Shown here: positions 24,015 through 36,198 of the stretch, piece by piece
Layout: each line of letters begins with the position of its first letter
How positions within the stretch are numbered: the first letter of the stretch is position 1
DNA from: Liolophura sinensis
Taxonomy: Eukaryota > Mollusca > Polyplacophora > Chitonida > Chitonidae
Direction: 5' to 3'
Length of the DNA: 64,000 nt
Assembly (NCBI RefSeq): GCF_032854445.1
Contig: NC_088303.1
Coordinates: 28,811,265-28,875,264 of the forward strand
The notes under the pieces: generated by a model
The model's database searches: none
Told to the model about the DNA's origin: nothing
Seen by the model: the letters and a program-made list of their open reading frames with translations, nothing else
Program-made: the position numbers and the translations under genes

Positions 24015-25135
24015 AGGAGCTCTAGCTGGTTTGGGGTCAAAATTAGGCCGAGCAAAAGTTTACCAAACCCATCGTCAGAGCAATGTTGGACTAAGTAAAA
24101 ACCAGTCAGAATAATATCGCAACAATATCCAGGAAATGTATCTCTGGTGTTCACCAACTTGGTTGGATTCTTTAATACCCTAATCGATTGTGAGATTTTA
24201 ACTGTGCACATACAACTGTGTTCAATGGCATGGACATCACACGACAAAACTTCGTCCTTTCAAAAATATCATTTTGTTCAAAAAGCTATTCTCATATATA
24301 AATTTAACATGACACACTAATTTTTGGAGTAGGCCCTATTTCTACACAGAATAAGACTCGAATATTTTTACGCCACATTATAAGCACGTTTATATCTCAG
24401 CTTTAGTGGTTCTCTATTCAGAAAAATTACGTTTGGGAATTGCTGGTATGTATGATGGAGCGATTAAAACTGGAACAGTTATAGTTATAAGAGTTATAGT
24501 ATAAGATATGTAACGTCATATTCCGTCCTGTTGTCAGTTGTGGGCGGTGTGCATAATTTTTAGATAATTTTCAAATCACGTTATTTCTATCAATTTCAAT
24601 TCGGAATAATTCACATATATTAAATTTATTTGTAATGTCATATCAACTGTTTATTCAATATCAGATTTAATGTTATTTTAAAGATTATATCCTTTTCTTA
24701 AACCGTCAGTTATGGGGGCATTGGACAGTCAACCCATCTCCTCTGATATTTCCCTTTATTCGTTTATGTATGGAACACAAATATGCATGTTAAACGGATA
24801 GGAGTTTACATCGGGTGTGTAACGCAACATACCGGCTGGCACGTGTACCTCCCCGAATTTTGTTTTATTTCTGTAAATAAATGGATTTGAACTTGTGTAC
24901 GTGTTAGATTTGTATTTATGATTTATATATTGGAGAAATATCGAAATTTCCTTCAGTGACAAAGTTGCTATTTCACATAGTTTATATACATCACTTTTGT
25001 TGTTGCAAAGCTTTTACATTCCTGCATAGATGTCAAGCACATTTTCGGGACATAACTGGGTACGAAACGCTATTTGGTTCCACAGCAACTACAGTTACGG
25101 CGGTGTTGAACTCTTACACTTTATTACGTTCAACA
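24015..25135. other. Non-coding, nothing recognised
   Basis: A+T-rich, no exon-like frame. Confidence 0.55.
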
Positions 25136-25137
25136 AA

Positions 25138-25345
25138 TATTTATTTATTTTATCGATGTTTTACGCCGTACTCAGAAATAATTCACTTATACGACGGCGG
25201 CCAGCATAATGGTGGATGGAGTAGAACCGGGCAGAGCCCTGGGGCAAACCCACGACCATCCGCATGTTGCTGAGAGACTTTCCCACGTACGGCGGGAGAG
25301 GAAGCCAGCATGAGCTGGACTGCTCCTGGGTCATTGCGCAGGGAG
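25138..25345 (-). mobile_element. MetaSINE-like SINE
   Basis: Tail TTATTTATTTTAT, then GTTTTACGCCGTACTCAG and the conserved centre with a small insertion (GGATGGAGTAGAACC). The head is truncated near GGTCATTGCGCAG. Confidence 0.85.
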
Positions 25346-25823
25346 ACTCCGGTATAAGAAATTTAACATGCAAGTTTTGTCTGCCCAAATAGGATATTCT
25401 ATTTTAATTCAAATTTCGATATTCAAAATATGAAAAATATTATCAAAAAAAAATGACAGATATGCCCCCACTAACTGCTAAAATGTACCCACGATGAAGA
25501 ACCAGCAGAACATCATCCCTAGCAACATGAGCAATAAGAACAATGCCTTCCTCTTACCCTCTCGTCGCCAACAAAGAGACACAGCCGGGACTACCAAACA
25601 TTACCGCTTTCAGATGATCTTAAGGGCATGTAATAACAGGCGATTTAACAAATGCAACAGTTTTGTTTAAAGCCGTTACGACATGAAATGGTTGCGGGCA
25701 CCGTAGCTGACCTTGAACGCATTCTTAATACAGTTTTTAATTTAATTCTTTATTCACGAGAACAAAAAATATGGAAACCAGTTAGTGCCAAAACATTATA
25801 ATATTTTTCACAAATAAATCTCG

Positions 25824-26080
25824 GCTCAGTCGGTTAGCGCGCTAGCGCAGCGTAATGACCCAGGAGTCTCTCACCAATGCGGTCGCTGTGAGTTCAAGTC
25901 CAGCTCATGCTGGCTTCCTCTCAGGCCGTACGTGGGAGGGTCCGTCAGCAACCTGCGGATGGTCGTGGGTTTCCCCCGGGCTCTGCCCGGTTTCCTCCCA
26001 CCATAATGCTGGCCGCCGTCGTATAAGTGAAATATTCTTGAGTACGGCGTAAAACACCAATCAAATAAATAAATAAACAA
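25824..26080 (+). mobile_element. MetaSINE-like SINE, near full length, with perfect target duplication
   Basis: The tRNA-like head has a box A (GGCTCAGTCGGTTAGCGCGC region) and box B (GAGTTCAAGTCC). The centre is complete and the tail is (AAAT)n. ACAAATAAATCTCG is repeated exactly at 25810-25823 and 26081-26094. The perfect 14-bp duplication marks a recent insertion. Confidence 0.92.
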
Positions 26081-26606
26081 ACAAATAAATCTCGCATTTA
26101 GACGAAATTTTCCTTCTACGAGAAGACTACGAAGGCGCAATAAAAATAGAGAAGTCTGAATCAGCAGACAAGGAAATAATATTCCAATCCGTTACAAAAA
26201 TTTACATTCACATTCTTCTAACCTTTTGTTTATTAACGGATCTCCGCAGGGTGAGGAATTGAATGATTAATGACACGTAGGCCACAATACGGAGGTTAAT
26301 TAACGTCAGAAAGCGAAACAATGCATTATTTATTGAGGATGTAATATACAGAAAAGCCAAACCACTTAAATTATGTGAATGTATACAAGTTTTTAGCCAT
26401 CTAGAGGTTTCGGTGTTAGAGGACCCTAATAATAATTTAACTAAATTATTTTATTTAAGCGAATGGTATGTACTTTTGATCTTGTAATATTTACTCCTTC
26501 ATATACTTTACTCCTTCATATACAGGGCACACAGCTTTATATGTTGGCATTCTCGTCAAGTAACATATGCCGGTTCTATAATCTAAATAAGTCTTTGTTA
26601 AAGACC

Positions 26607-27177
26607 TTAAAGGTGGAGCAAACATAAAAATGACATCAAGTTCAGATGAAAGAGTGCAAAAAGTTATTCCTAAATGTGGTCTTCAATATTTTTTCCGATT
26701 TTTCCTTAAGGAGAAAAAGACACTTGAAAATAATTTGTGTATGGTGGGTATTTGGGACCACCTTTTGGTATTTATAGTCTTTGTTTAATGATGTCATAAA
26801 TGATGATGTAACACAGGTTTAATAAGGTTTCAGCTAACAAATGTATTAAACCTCAATTTGGATCATATTTACATTTTTAATATGTTCATAGATATTATCA
26901 TAATTTAGGTTAAATGCATATGTTTCGATATAAACAACAAATTTACATTCAAATAAATTTATTAGACAAGCATCACATCCTTTTTTAGAACATTATTATC
27001 CAACAATGATAAATACCAAAAGCTGGTCCCAAATACCCACAATACAAAAATATTTTCAAATACCCCTTTCTATTGAAAAAAAAAATCCCCAAAAATATTA
27101 AAGACCATATTTGCAAATAAGTTTTGACGCTCTTTCATCTTATTTTGGCATCATTTGTACGTTTTCTTCTCCTTTAA
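26607..27177. mobile_element. Foldback element with ~180-bp inverted arms and TTAA ends
   Basis: Left arm 26607-26790 and right arm 26998-27177 are reverse complements with changes; for example GGTGGGTATTTGGGACCA on the left and TGGTCCCAAATACCCACA on the right. Both ends are TTAAAGG-like next to TTAA, the target of piggyBac-type insertion. There is no transposase frame. Confidence 0.75.
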
Positions 27178-27367
27178 TTAAGTGGAAAAGTTCGTGGAAA
27201 ACCTACAAGCACTAAGTAGTCTCCCTTAGATCTCAAACTCTACTAGATGAATTGGCAATAGCGTTAATGCAACTGTATAAAACTGGGTATTTATTATTAC
27301 ACTGTATCCGTTTCTTGTCACCCAAATAATTGTTATAAAAATAATATTTTGATATCTAGTTTTAGTA

Positions 27368-27500
27368 TCACTGAATTAACTTCGGCTAACTTCCGAACGT
27401 GTGACGTACAGATATGTACGTTATACTGGTGGAAGACAAGAGATCTTCAAGGGACGTCACACTGCGCAAATGGCCACTGCGCAAACGGCCACACGAGAGG
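27368..27500 (-). mobile_element. Fourth SINE-like family, fragment
   Basis: AACGTGTGACGTACAGATAT, TGGTGGAAGACAAGAGATC and CAAACGGCCACACGAG. Confidence 0.55.
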
Positions 27501-28066
27501 TTATCGATAGCTTCCAACCACGTAGATAAATAAATAAACAACATGTCAATGAGGAACGCTTCCTCTCTCAGCACGAACAACAAAAAACCCCGAAAAATAG
27601 TACAAAAGTAGCTAGAACCACCTACTATAAGCACGTAACCATTCACGACAACGGGCGTCATCGCTCAACATTTCCCGCCATAATAAACTGTTTAAACATT
27701 CTCTGCTCTCCAGCGGCGCTGGGCCGTTTTTCTAGCCCTTAAAATCAATGATGTATCCATCGATCCTATGTGGATGTCTTAAGTCTTTTAAAAAGTGTAT
27801 TCGCCTCAAACGAAACTTCCAACACCATGACATACATGTAGCTCAGTATCATGCAAACCACAGAATGTTTACCTGTTTGTAACATGAGGAGTGCACTTAG
27901 AACTTGGGCTCTGTTCAGGCATCATCAACTAAAAAATCTCAAAGATTAGGTCAAACCCTTCGTGACAACTGTAAAAATAATAATTCAACGCCATGCAATC
28001 CGAATTATTAAGGCCACGTTGCGTTCACATTCAAAGTAAGAACAACGTTCGGGTTAAGCCCTGGGG

Positions 28067-28733
28067 CCGGTTTCACAAAAAATACAAGGGTTAACCTTGG
28101 TCTACAACATTTCACAAAGAAAATCGGCTGAAGTTGGTTGCCTTAGATTTTTAAATACATATAACTGCAAATCCATAGTCTGATTTGTTTAACTATATTT
28201 CAATAGGAATATATCATGTTCTTTCGGCACAATAAGGTTTTTGAAAGCTCACACAGTACCAAAAGACAATCGTTTGTTGCTGTTCGGCTTTGTCTTTCTG
28301 TTTGAGACAAAACACTGTGTTTAAAAAAAAAGTAAGAAGAAACTATCGCCACGTTTATTATTTTTACATTGATATTTATTTATTTATATTTTGAAGCTAC
28401 TTTAATGGCTTTAATCATTGATTCAAGCGATCAAATTGCTGGAAGGCATCCACAAAGTCGACTATGGTAAGCCGGCTAAGCATTGGACAGTTTTTTGCGA
28501 AACGGCTGTTGTGAAACGGTTTTTGCGAAACAGCTTAGTTAATATATTTCATACTTAAGGTAGTAAACTAAATAACTTTTAGAAGGCTATGAAAGTTTTG
28601 TGAAACAGGTCGGTGAAACAGTAACTTTCAACGACTACAGAAGGTTTGTAAAACAGCCTGCTTACAGTAGTCAGCCAACTGCCTCTTAACCAACTAACCT
28701 ACCTTAAACGTAGAGGGAAGTTTTGTGAAGCAG
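28067..28733. mobile_element. Possible foldback element with GTTTCACAAAA / TTTTGTGAAAC ends
   Basis: Left GGGGCCGGTTTCACAAAA; on the right several inverted echoes (TTTTGCGAAAC, TTTTGTGAAACAGG, TTTTGTGAAGCAGG). Nested duplications make the outer limit uncertain. Confidence 0.45.
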
Positions 28734-28945
28734 GGTCTATATTTATCAAGCTTAACATAATTTAACTTAAAACTTAAGTCATAAATTAAAAGTGTTCATA
28801 AAGCCAAACTCAAAACAGGAAAGAACTCAAGTTGTGGTTGGTACATTGTTCTACAGTAAAGAACCAGTGTAGACATTTTTCAGTTGGAGCTGTGTTTGAT
28901 TTCTGCACTTAAACCTTCAGACGTTTGATAAATATTGCACCAGGC
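28733..28945. mobile_element. Small MITE-like element, copy 2
   Basis: Left GGGTCTATATTTATCAAGC; the right end on the other strand is GGTGCAATATTTATCAAACG. The interior CTCAAGTTGTGGTTGGTAC is the inverse of copy 1. Confidence 0.6.
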
Positions 28946-29472
28946 CTTTGGCTCGCCGTGCAGATTAGTATTGCCGTATACCTATACCCTTGTTACCATC
29001 CCCTGTTCTAACAACTAAGGTCAATCCGGTCAAGCATCTGAACTGTGTTGATTACTGGCTTTAGCCGGGATTCCACTGGCCTTTGACTATTCAAGTAACA
29101 GGAGCGATTCCGGGTTAGGCTACATCAGCAAAGTTGTCCTCGTTAACGAAATATCACAGAAATAAACGGGAACATTAAACAGCGGATGATATGGACAGGT
29201 TACATGTAGCCAAGGTCAGTCTGGAGCATGCTACAGCATCGCGGAGTTTCATCATTGCAGATCATTTAGCTAGAAAAAAATCTTGGCCTCCTAAATACTT
29301 TCTGTATTTACGATAAAATTACCCAATGAAATAACAAAAGTATTCATATGCCAAAAATCGCAATCCTCACTTTGTGAATCACGTCGAAAAATAAACTCAT
29401 CCCAAATCTTATCTATCAAGGTCAGGTCCGCTGAACAATAGTCAGGTAAGATGATTGTATGTAGCCTATATA

Positions 29473-29694
29473 TGCTTTGGTTTTTACGTCGCACTTTTCA
29501 ATTTTCAGTCATATAAAAACGAGGAGTCAATAGGTGTCTGTACAAATATGTATTCTCTTCTTGCGGCAGGGCGAGTCAAGGCCGCGAAAATGCTGCCGCC
29601 ACTGACGTATCATGCTGACGACACCAGACATGACACATTACCCAGTCACATTATACTGACAACGGGTCAACCAGTTGATTCTTGCTGATCGGTG
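29473..29694 (-). mobile_element. Third tRNA-derived SINE family, copy 2 (partial)
   Basis: TTTTACGTCGCACTTTTCA, GCGGCAGGGCGAGTCAAGGC and CGGGTCAACCAGTTGATTC match copies 1 and 3; the head is missing. Confidence 0.7.
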
Positions 29695-29732
29695 GTAAGT
29701 AGTCCTACCATTTTAAAAATCTTTCGGTATGA

Positions 29733-29734
<2 letters not shown>

Positions 29735-29799
<65 letters not shown>
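29735..29799. repeat. (TA)n microsatellite
   Basis: 65 bp of pure TA. Confidence 0.97.
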
Positions 29800-29802
<3 letters not shown>

Positions 29803-30487
29803 TGTTGGAAAAGCAAGAGGTAAGGGAAGACAACTCGGTTGGGTATAAAGCTGTAAGGTGTGTAGCTACCTTACTTTACACAAAATATTGAATATATTTC
29901 TTGTACCAGCTTGATAGCACACACGTTGTTTAATGTGAATTCAATATCAACATACTGCCTAGATGAACAAAGATTTTGTACTGACAAGCCAGCGGAGGGG
30001 AAACAGTTGGTACACACACATTAAAGTGCCTATAAACTATTGATAAACAATGCCATGTAGCTCAGCTAACGAGACATCACAGTAGTGCAATAAATAATGA
30101 AACATCGCATGAATGGTGACTACTCTGATGAGTTGAACTGAAGATAGCTTACTGACGTTGGACAGGAATGCACGAAGGATTGATTCAGTAACATCGAAAT
30201 AAATAATGAAAGAAGATTCCCGTTGGCGTCAAGTTCTTCCGTTGGATGTGTTGAGAAACCAGATACAGTTAACAGCTTAGCCTAGTAGTAACGGTACACT
30301 CCTATAATTAATCATAAAAAGTCTGGATTAATAAAATATGTGTGTTACATTTAACAAAATAATCTGCTGTAATAGCAGAATACATTCTAGCATCGTTCAG
30401 ACAACAGACTTTCTCTTAAATTTAATAGATTTTTTTAGTGTACAGTGTGTATTTGTACTACCGAAAACATTTTTATAAAGTCACTTA

Positions 30488-30845
30488 TCTTTATTTAAAG
30501 TCATACTCAAGAATTCTTCACGTACACGAGGGCGGTCAGTTTTATTAGATGGAGGAAACCGAAGTGCTGCTGGAAAACCAGCGACCTATGGCATGTTACT
30601 GGCGTGTATCAAACATGTGACGTACAGATACGCACGCCACATACAGGTGGAAGACAAGTGTCCTCCAGCAAAAGTTGGACAGCGCTAACGGCCAAACGTC
30701 AACTACTTATTGTTACCAAGGCCCCACCATTAGTGACAGCACGAAGATCTACAAATTCCCTGTCCAAGGTCGAGTTTGAACCCGCTCCTCATGGGTCATA
30801 GCGACTGAAAGGTAAGGTCCTCTAGCCACTGTATAGGCCTCTCTG
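30488..30845 (-). mobile_element. Fourth SINE-like family, longest copy
   Basis: AAGTCATACTCAAGAATTC, GGAGGAAACCGAAGTGCTGC, ACATGTGACGTACAGATACG and AGTTTGAACCCGCTCCTCAT (box B-like on the minus strand), ending near CTCTAGCCACTGTATAGGCC, which on the minus strand resembles a box A. Confidence 0.65.
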
Positions 30846-31294
30846 AAGATCACATACAGCTCTTCGTGAGTTATTACGTGAATTTGGGGGCATGAGAAGT
30901 TAATTAACGACTTCAGTGGAGTGGAGTAGTGTTGATATAAACGGATGTTTACGTTCATAAACATGCTTTTGAACGTCACTATCTTAACCGCAGGCCTATT
31001 CAGTTAAAGATTTACTACCATGGCGCGTTATCCTTTGACCTATAATAGTATATTATGCATGACAGAGTATGCGAATGGCCCGCAGTGCCGTGACTTGTAT
31101 GTTGGAGTATCCGCCTTCGTCGCCAGGAGAACGGGGTTCAATTCTTAATGCGATCAAGACAAATATTTGTAATGTTGGCACTTTCTCGTTGGAGATTTTT
31201 GTACACATTTCACGCATAACTGTATATGTTCTCACTCGCGCTTGTCGGCTGCTATGAGGCGTGGTTATATGTCAAGGCGTTGTGTCAATATACT

Positions 31295-31395
31295 ATAGTA
31301 TACTAATCGTCAACCATGCCGACGTTCCAGGTCAATAATTACAATACCAAATTCCAAAACAACGGTCAAAACAAACCAAAAACTAAGAATAAACA
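31295..31395. repeat. Short dispersed repeat (ACGTTCCGGGTCAA family), copy 3
   Basis: CGTCAACCATGCCGACGTTC, CAGGTCAATAATTAC and AATTCCAAAACAACGGTC. Confidence 0.6.
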
Positions 31396-31419
31396 TGTAA
31401 GCCTTTATAAGGAAAGAAA

Positions 31420-31600
31420 TGTTAGCCGAGATGGTTGAAACGCTCACTCGCTGAGACCATCAGACCTTTTGCCAATGAGGTCGTGTTCGAATCCAGCCCT
31501 CGCTGTTTGTTTGTCAGGTACTAAGCGAAAGTAGGTTGCTTACTCCGGTGAGAAATTCTGGAGCACGGCATTAAACACCAATTAGTTAAATAAACTAAAA
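31420..31600 (+). mobile_element. Fifth tRNA-derived SINE, class II tRNA-like head
   Basis: TTAGCCGAGATGGTTGAAAC (box A, Ser/Leu-like), GTGTTCGAATCCAGCCC (excellent box B), then ACTCCGGTGAGAAATTCTGG and GGCATTAAACACCAATTAG. Single copy in the window. Confidence 0.7.
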
Positions 31601-31969
31601 TATAAAGACGTTATGGGGGAGTAATGTAAAGAGCAGCAGTCAACAATTTTCATTGATGGCGGAAGGTGGCAAGAAATGTTCTGTAGATGTGCAAGTTTAT
31701 TCAGTGTCCCCATGGAATACCATGCAAATTTTCGTTAATCAGAATTACATATTTGAGTTCCGCTAAGATTGCAGCTATTCATAAATTCAAAAAGGTACTA
31801 TCACTGTACCAAAGCAGTGGTACTGTTTAAACCGCAAGCAAACAAACCATATACGAATCGCCAAGACTCGGGGTTTGTAGCACGCAGCAAAGGGTGCAAA
31901 GGGTAAAAGCGAAATTTTGGCTCCCAGTACAGTTTGATTGAGCATTAGCACATGCTGACATCTAACTTA

Positions 31970-32072
31970 TATTTACTTATTCATTAATTTATTTGATTTT
32001 TGTTTTACACCGTACTCAAGAATATTTCTCTTATACGACGGCATTATGGTGGGAGGAAACCGGACAGAGCCA
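31970..32072 (-). mobile_element. MetaSINE-like fragment
   Basis: Tail and half of the centre (CAAGAATATTTCTCTTATAC, GGTGGGAGGAAACCGGACAG); the head is missing. Confidence 0.75.
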
Positions 32073-32283
32073 TACATTGACTAACTCCTAACCTACACTT
32101 CCTAACATGTATACACGTTATCGGTCAAATTGTTGCTGTGATTAAGAAAGGATAAACATTTACAGACGCACATTAAATATGCTGGCGAAACGAGGATATA
32201 CGGAAGCCTACTACTTAAAAAAATATGTGAACTTACTAATGTCGAAATTTCGATCCAAGTTAGTCGAAATTTCGACGTCCTGT

Positions 32284-32620
32284 CAATGACACACTCTGAT
32301 GACACACGGAGGCATCGCATACAGTAATACGCAAGCCACTTGTGCATAGCCTGCCTCTAATCGCGATACCAGCACAATGACACACTCTGATGACACACGG
32401 GTACATCGTATACCGTAATACGCCAGGCACTTGTGCATAGTCTGCTCCTGATCGCGATACCAGTACAATGACATCAGAAAGTCTAAATTTCGACCTTTTC
32501 TTGAAATTTACTTGAACTTTTTTCACACTCTGATGACACACGGGTACATCGAATATAGTAAAACGTAAGGTGTGTGCGCATAGTTTGCTAGCTCTTAAAC
32601 ACGATAGCAGTGGCATGACA
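32284..32620. repeat. ~91-bp tandem repeat, three units
   Basis: Units start at about 32286, 32377 and 32523 with CACACTCTGATGACACACGG. The third is separated by a 55-bp insert containing CTTGAAATTTACTTGAAC. Confidence 0.8.
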
Positions 32621-32734
32621 TTTAAAGTTAAAATTTCGAGAAAAAAACCGTGACAGTAATGGGCTTTCGTATGGATATACTATTAAACTTAATATTTAAA
32701 TGGTATCATTCCATGGGATTCTCTCGAACTCTTT

Positions 32735-32815
32735 TCGATTTCCACCCACCATAAAGCTGGTTGATGTCGTATTAGTGAAATGTTCTTGAATACTGCGTAA
32801 ATCACCAAAGAAATA
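32735..32815 (+). mobile_element. MetaSINE-like fragment, diverged
   Basis: It keeps TTTCCACCCACCATAAAGCT, then GTGAAATGTTCTTGAATAC. Older than most other copies. Confidence 0.6.
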
Positions 32816-32819
32816 TAAA

Positions 32820-34050
32820 AACATGATTTATAATTAACGATACAGTCGAATTCGCTGAAGAAGAAAATCTTCACATCAGAAACTTTTAAGTATGACTTAT
32901 TGTCCCCGGAGCATGTGAACAGGCAAACTTATTTCAACTTCACATCCGCTCATCAAAAATTACAGAACCACATGAAGTACTAGATTATTTATAATTTAAA
33001 CTTTTGTCGTGAACACCGGATATGGTTATAATAAGTAAGTTAATTTTTTAGTTAACGGCGTGCGGTATTTCATGTTATTTATGGGTGGTGGTTTTACAAT
33101 GACCGTAGGATATGCTTGTGGTTAAAGTATTGAAAAGCTTCTTTAAGCAATTGTAATGAGCGTAAGAATACACCCACACACTCCCAATTATAGAAAACTA
33201 AAGCCTCGGAAATGCCCGTGGTTTTTCTTGTAATGTTACGTTTCTATGGACACAAATGTTGTCTTGACTTGACTTGGACACAGCTTAATTATGCTTTATT
33301 GATATTAATTCATAAATGCACACTGGTATTACACCTTACAGAGCCCCAACACAAAGTTACTTAAGTGCGAAAAATACCTTTGTACCTAAACATAAGTAAA
33401 TAGTATATATATATTTACGGGTAGTCCGGAAATAGAGAGTGTACTACATCGTGTACACCAAAGTCGTACATAATCACACGTCTGGTTGACGCGGCAAGCG
33501 CATGTTATACATGTAGGTAAAATTAAACGTGTATTATCGCATTTACTGAAGTCTTTGAATAAAAACAGCGACCTTTCTAAAATGACCAGTGAAATTTATA
33601 CTCATCAAGTCTCAAATAAGCGCCCAACCCAAAAAGAATTTTTTAAACTATTTTCTTGCATGTTTTGTAGATCACGAGACAATATCCTGAAGTTTGTTCA
33701 AAAGCGGATATGACACATTGCGTTTCGACGCTCTTATTAATATTTCGGACATAAAAACCCTGATTCTTGCGGCGGCGATTAAGTAACCGGAATTTTGTAA
33801 ATCCAGAACGGAAATGATCAGTATCATTTAATCATAACGTAGTGCTCTATGTAAATTGTGAAAATCATGTCAAAATGACACCGTCTGTTGTGTTCACGCG
33901 ATGCCCAAAATAATAAAATTCAATCACCAACTAAAATTGCTCGAGTGCAGGAAACATGGTATTCAAATATTGTGGTGCGAGGAACAAAATGTCCTCTTTG
34001 CAGCAACAAAAAAAAACGCTCTTGTGAACTGAGGTTGAGAGACTGCTGTT
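32820..34050. other. Non-coding, nothing recognised
   Basis: A 75-codon plus frame (33486-33713) is Lys/Ser-rich with no motif and is not called. Confidence 0.5.
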
Positions 34051-34051
34051 T

Positions 34052-34138
34052 TGTATTTTATTTATTCATTGCTATACGCCTTTCTCAAGAATATTTCACT
34101 TCTGGTGGAAGAAAACCAGGTAAAGCCCGGGGAAGCTG
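34052..34138 (-). mobile_element. MetaSINE-like fragment, diverged
   Basis: TTTATTTATTCATTG tail, TCTCAAGAATATTTCACTT and AGCCCGGGGAAG are recognisable. Confidence 0.55.
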
Positions 34139-34934
34139 CTTTGTACACTGAATGGCAGTATATAGCAATTAAGATGGCATACACCATCAGCTTCCAAGTT
34201 TTAACCTATAATACGTTGAGAAGTCGATGTCTTGATGTTCTCCTTAATAGCATCAAGATTCTCATCTTGTTTGTATACGTCGTAACAGACTAAAGGGTAA
34301 TCTTCATAGCCTACAAGACTAGCACGCAGATATAACTCTTTATAGCCTGATGACTTCTAGCTACAACACTTAAAAGCTTGTCACCTTTAGGGTAGAGTTT
34401 CGCATCCTGAAGATTCAGCAGGTAAACTTACAAAGAACCAGCACCCATGAATAATTATGAACAGCCTGAAGTGTCAGTTTCTAGATATAGCACTTAAAAC
34501 CGAGAGGAGTCAGTTTTTGGGCACAAGCTTTCGTACCCATTAGCCTGAAGACTCAGTTTTTATGTACACATGTAAATAATAGCCTTAATTAGAGTCATTA
34601 TTTGGTACATGCAATGTAACTTTTCGTATAGCCCCAACAGTCATGAGCTGTTAATAATAGCTGACAACAGATTGAACAATAAATTTCTAGGAATAAATGC
34701 GACCAACAATTTGAATGGCCATGGTGACTAAGACTGCATAATATGGAGAAGCATTGAAAAGTTTGGTACATGCGCTTTGTTGCTTAGTCGCTCATCTGAT
34801 AAAGAGATGGACGGAGTTCTATAATCTGCCTGGTATGAGTGCATTGTGACGGTGTATATGAGCCGTCATGTCTGGTGTGCATGTAAATGACGATTTAGTG
34901 AGGCAGCACTATGTATAATATCTATTTATTTCAT

Positions 34935-35205
34935 GATTGTCCAAGGTCAAACTCATGATTTTTTCACTTAGGCGATGGTGGTCAGTTTCTAAGGTTGAGG
35001 CACCGGGAGTCCCCGGCCTAAACCAGCGACCTGTGGCAAGTTACTGACGAACTTTCCCAGGTATGAAACTTGTGGAAATGTACACATAATTGGTGAAAGA
35101 CAAATTTTAAGACTGTGCAAACGGCCACACGAGCAAGCCCCTATAAGAAGTGAGAGCGAGTGAATCCACAAAGTTCCTGCCCATGTTCGGGTTGCGCTAT
35201 AATAT
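34935..35205 (-). mobile_element. Fourth SINE-like family, copy
   Basis: CACTTAGGCGATGGTGGTC, CCAGCGACCTGTGGCAAGTT and GCAAACGGCCACACGAGC. Confidence 0.6.
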
Positions 35206-35269
35206 GTAAGAATTAGAACCGAATGGAAGCCGGTTCAGACCATTATCGTACCATCGTACTAATGTTCCC

Positions 35270-35460
35270 TCGCCCGACGAAGGAACGCTGCGATTGAGGA
35301 GATACACGTAGTGCGAAGCGATGCCACAATATAGACACAATATACCAGGCGATGGAACGAAGCGATGGCACGACAGTACGAAGCAATGACACAATATAGC
35401 GTGAAGCGATACAGCGATGGAGCGAAGCGATGACTCAATGTACAAGGCCATGGAACGACG
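35270..35460. repeat. Degenerate short tandem repeat (GCGAAGCGATG)
   Basis: Repeats of GAAGCGATG alternating with ACACAATATA words. Open frames across it are artefacts. Confidence 0.6.
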
Positions 35461-35624
35461 CTAGAATTTTTCACTTACATGAGGATGGTCTCGTTTATGG
35501 GGGTTGCAAACCAATGTGTCCGTAGTAATATGTTCACGCAGCTTGTGTTGATATATAGCCTAGGATTAGCGATTTTTTTTATAACAGTGATTATCAACTT
35601 CACCTTCCTTACCAACCCCCATGC

Positions 35625-36055
35625 GCTCCCACACGTGATCGCTTTCACGGTAGGGAGATCTTTTAATATGAATCTACAAGTTTTCAGATTATTCTGTTTG
35701 ATAAGAGGGTGGAAAAGGCGGAGAGAACTTCTAGTCATAGTGGATGGATGGCTTAATTATATGTTGAAATGTGATTAAAAGCGCCTTTTTCATTGAAGTC
35801 ACAACTGGCTTTGTAGAATTGGCCCTAGTCATTTTCTGCCGGTTATAATTAAGTCATCCATCCATTATACGGCAAAAAATTGTCTATGGTAGGTTTAGGT
35901 GACCATTTTTTGTTTGTGTGTGTGTGTGTGTGTGTTTTTGTTTGTTGTTTTTTTTTGTATTGGACTTCATTTCAACCAGAAAAATCATGTACCTGTAGAT
36001 TCATATTAAAAAGACCTCCCCACCGTGAAAGCATTCACGTGTCATACCGCGTGTT
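35625..36055. mobile_element. Foldback element with long inverted arms
   Basis: Left arm about 35625-35765, right arm about 35846-36055. CTTTCACGGTAGGGAGATCT and TTAATATGAATCTACAAG on the left are inverted on the right (AGACCTCCCCACCGTGAAAG). GTGGATGGATGGCTTAATTA pairs with TAATTAAGTCATCCATCC. A (GT)n run sits in the right arm. Confidence 0.7.
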
Positions 36056-36198
36056 GGTTTGTTGGTTTGTTGACCACCCAAAAATCGGTGTTTCGATAAA
36101 CCAATCGATTAATCAATAAATCAACATAAAAGCATATAATAAGTTATGACCAATGCTCTCGTAGACAAAAATGCAAGCTCCACAAACATTAACTTAAT

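Noticed and set aside
25855-26052. Frames such as SSSPAHAGFLSGRTWEG seen at many loci
   Set aside because: Translations of the MetaSINE centre; the same peptide appears at each SINE copy.
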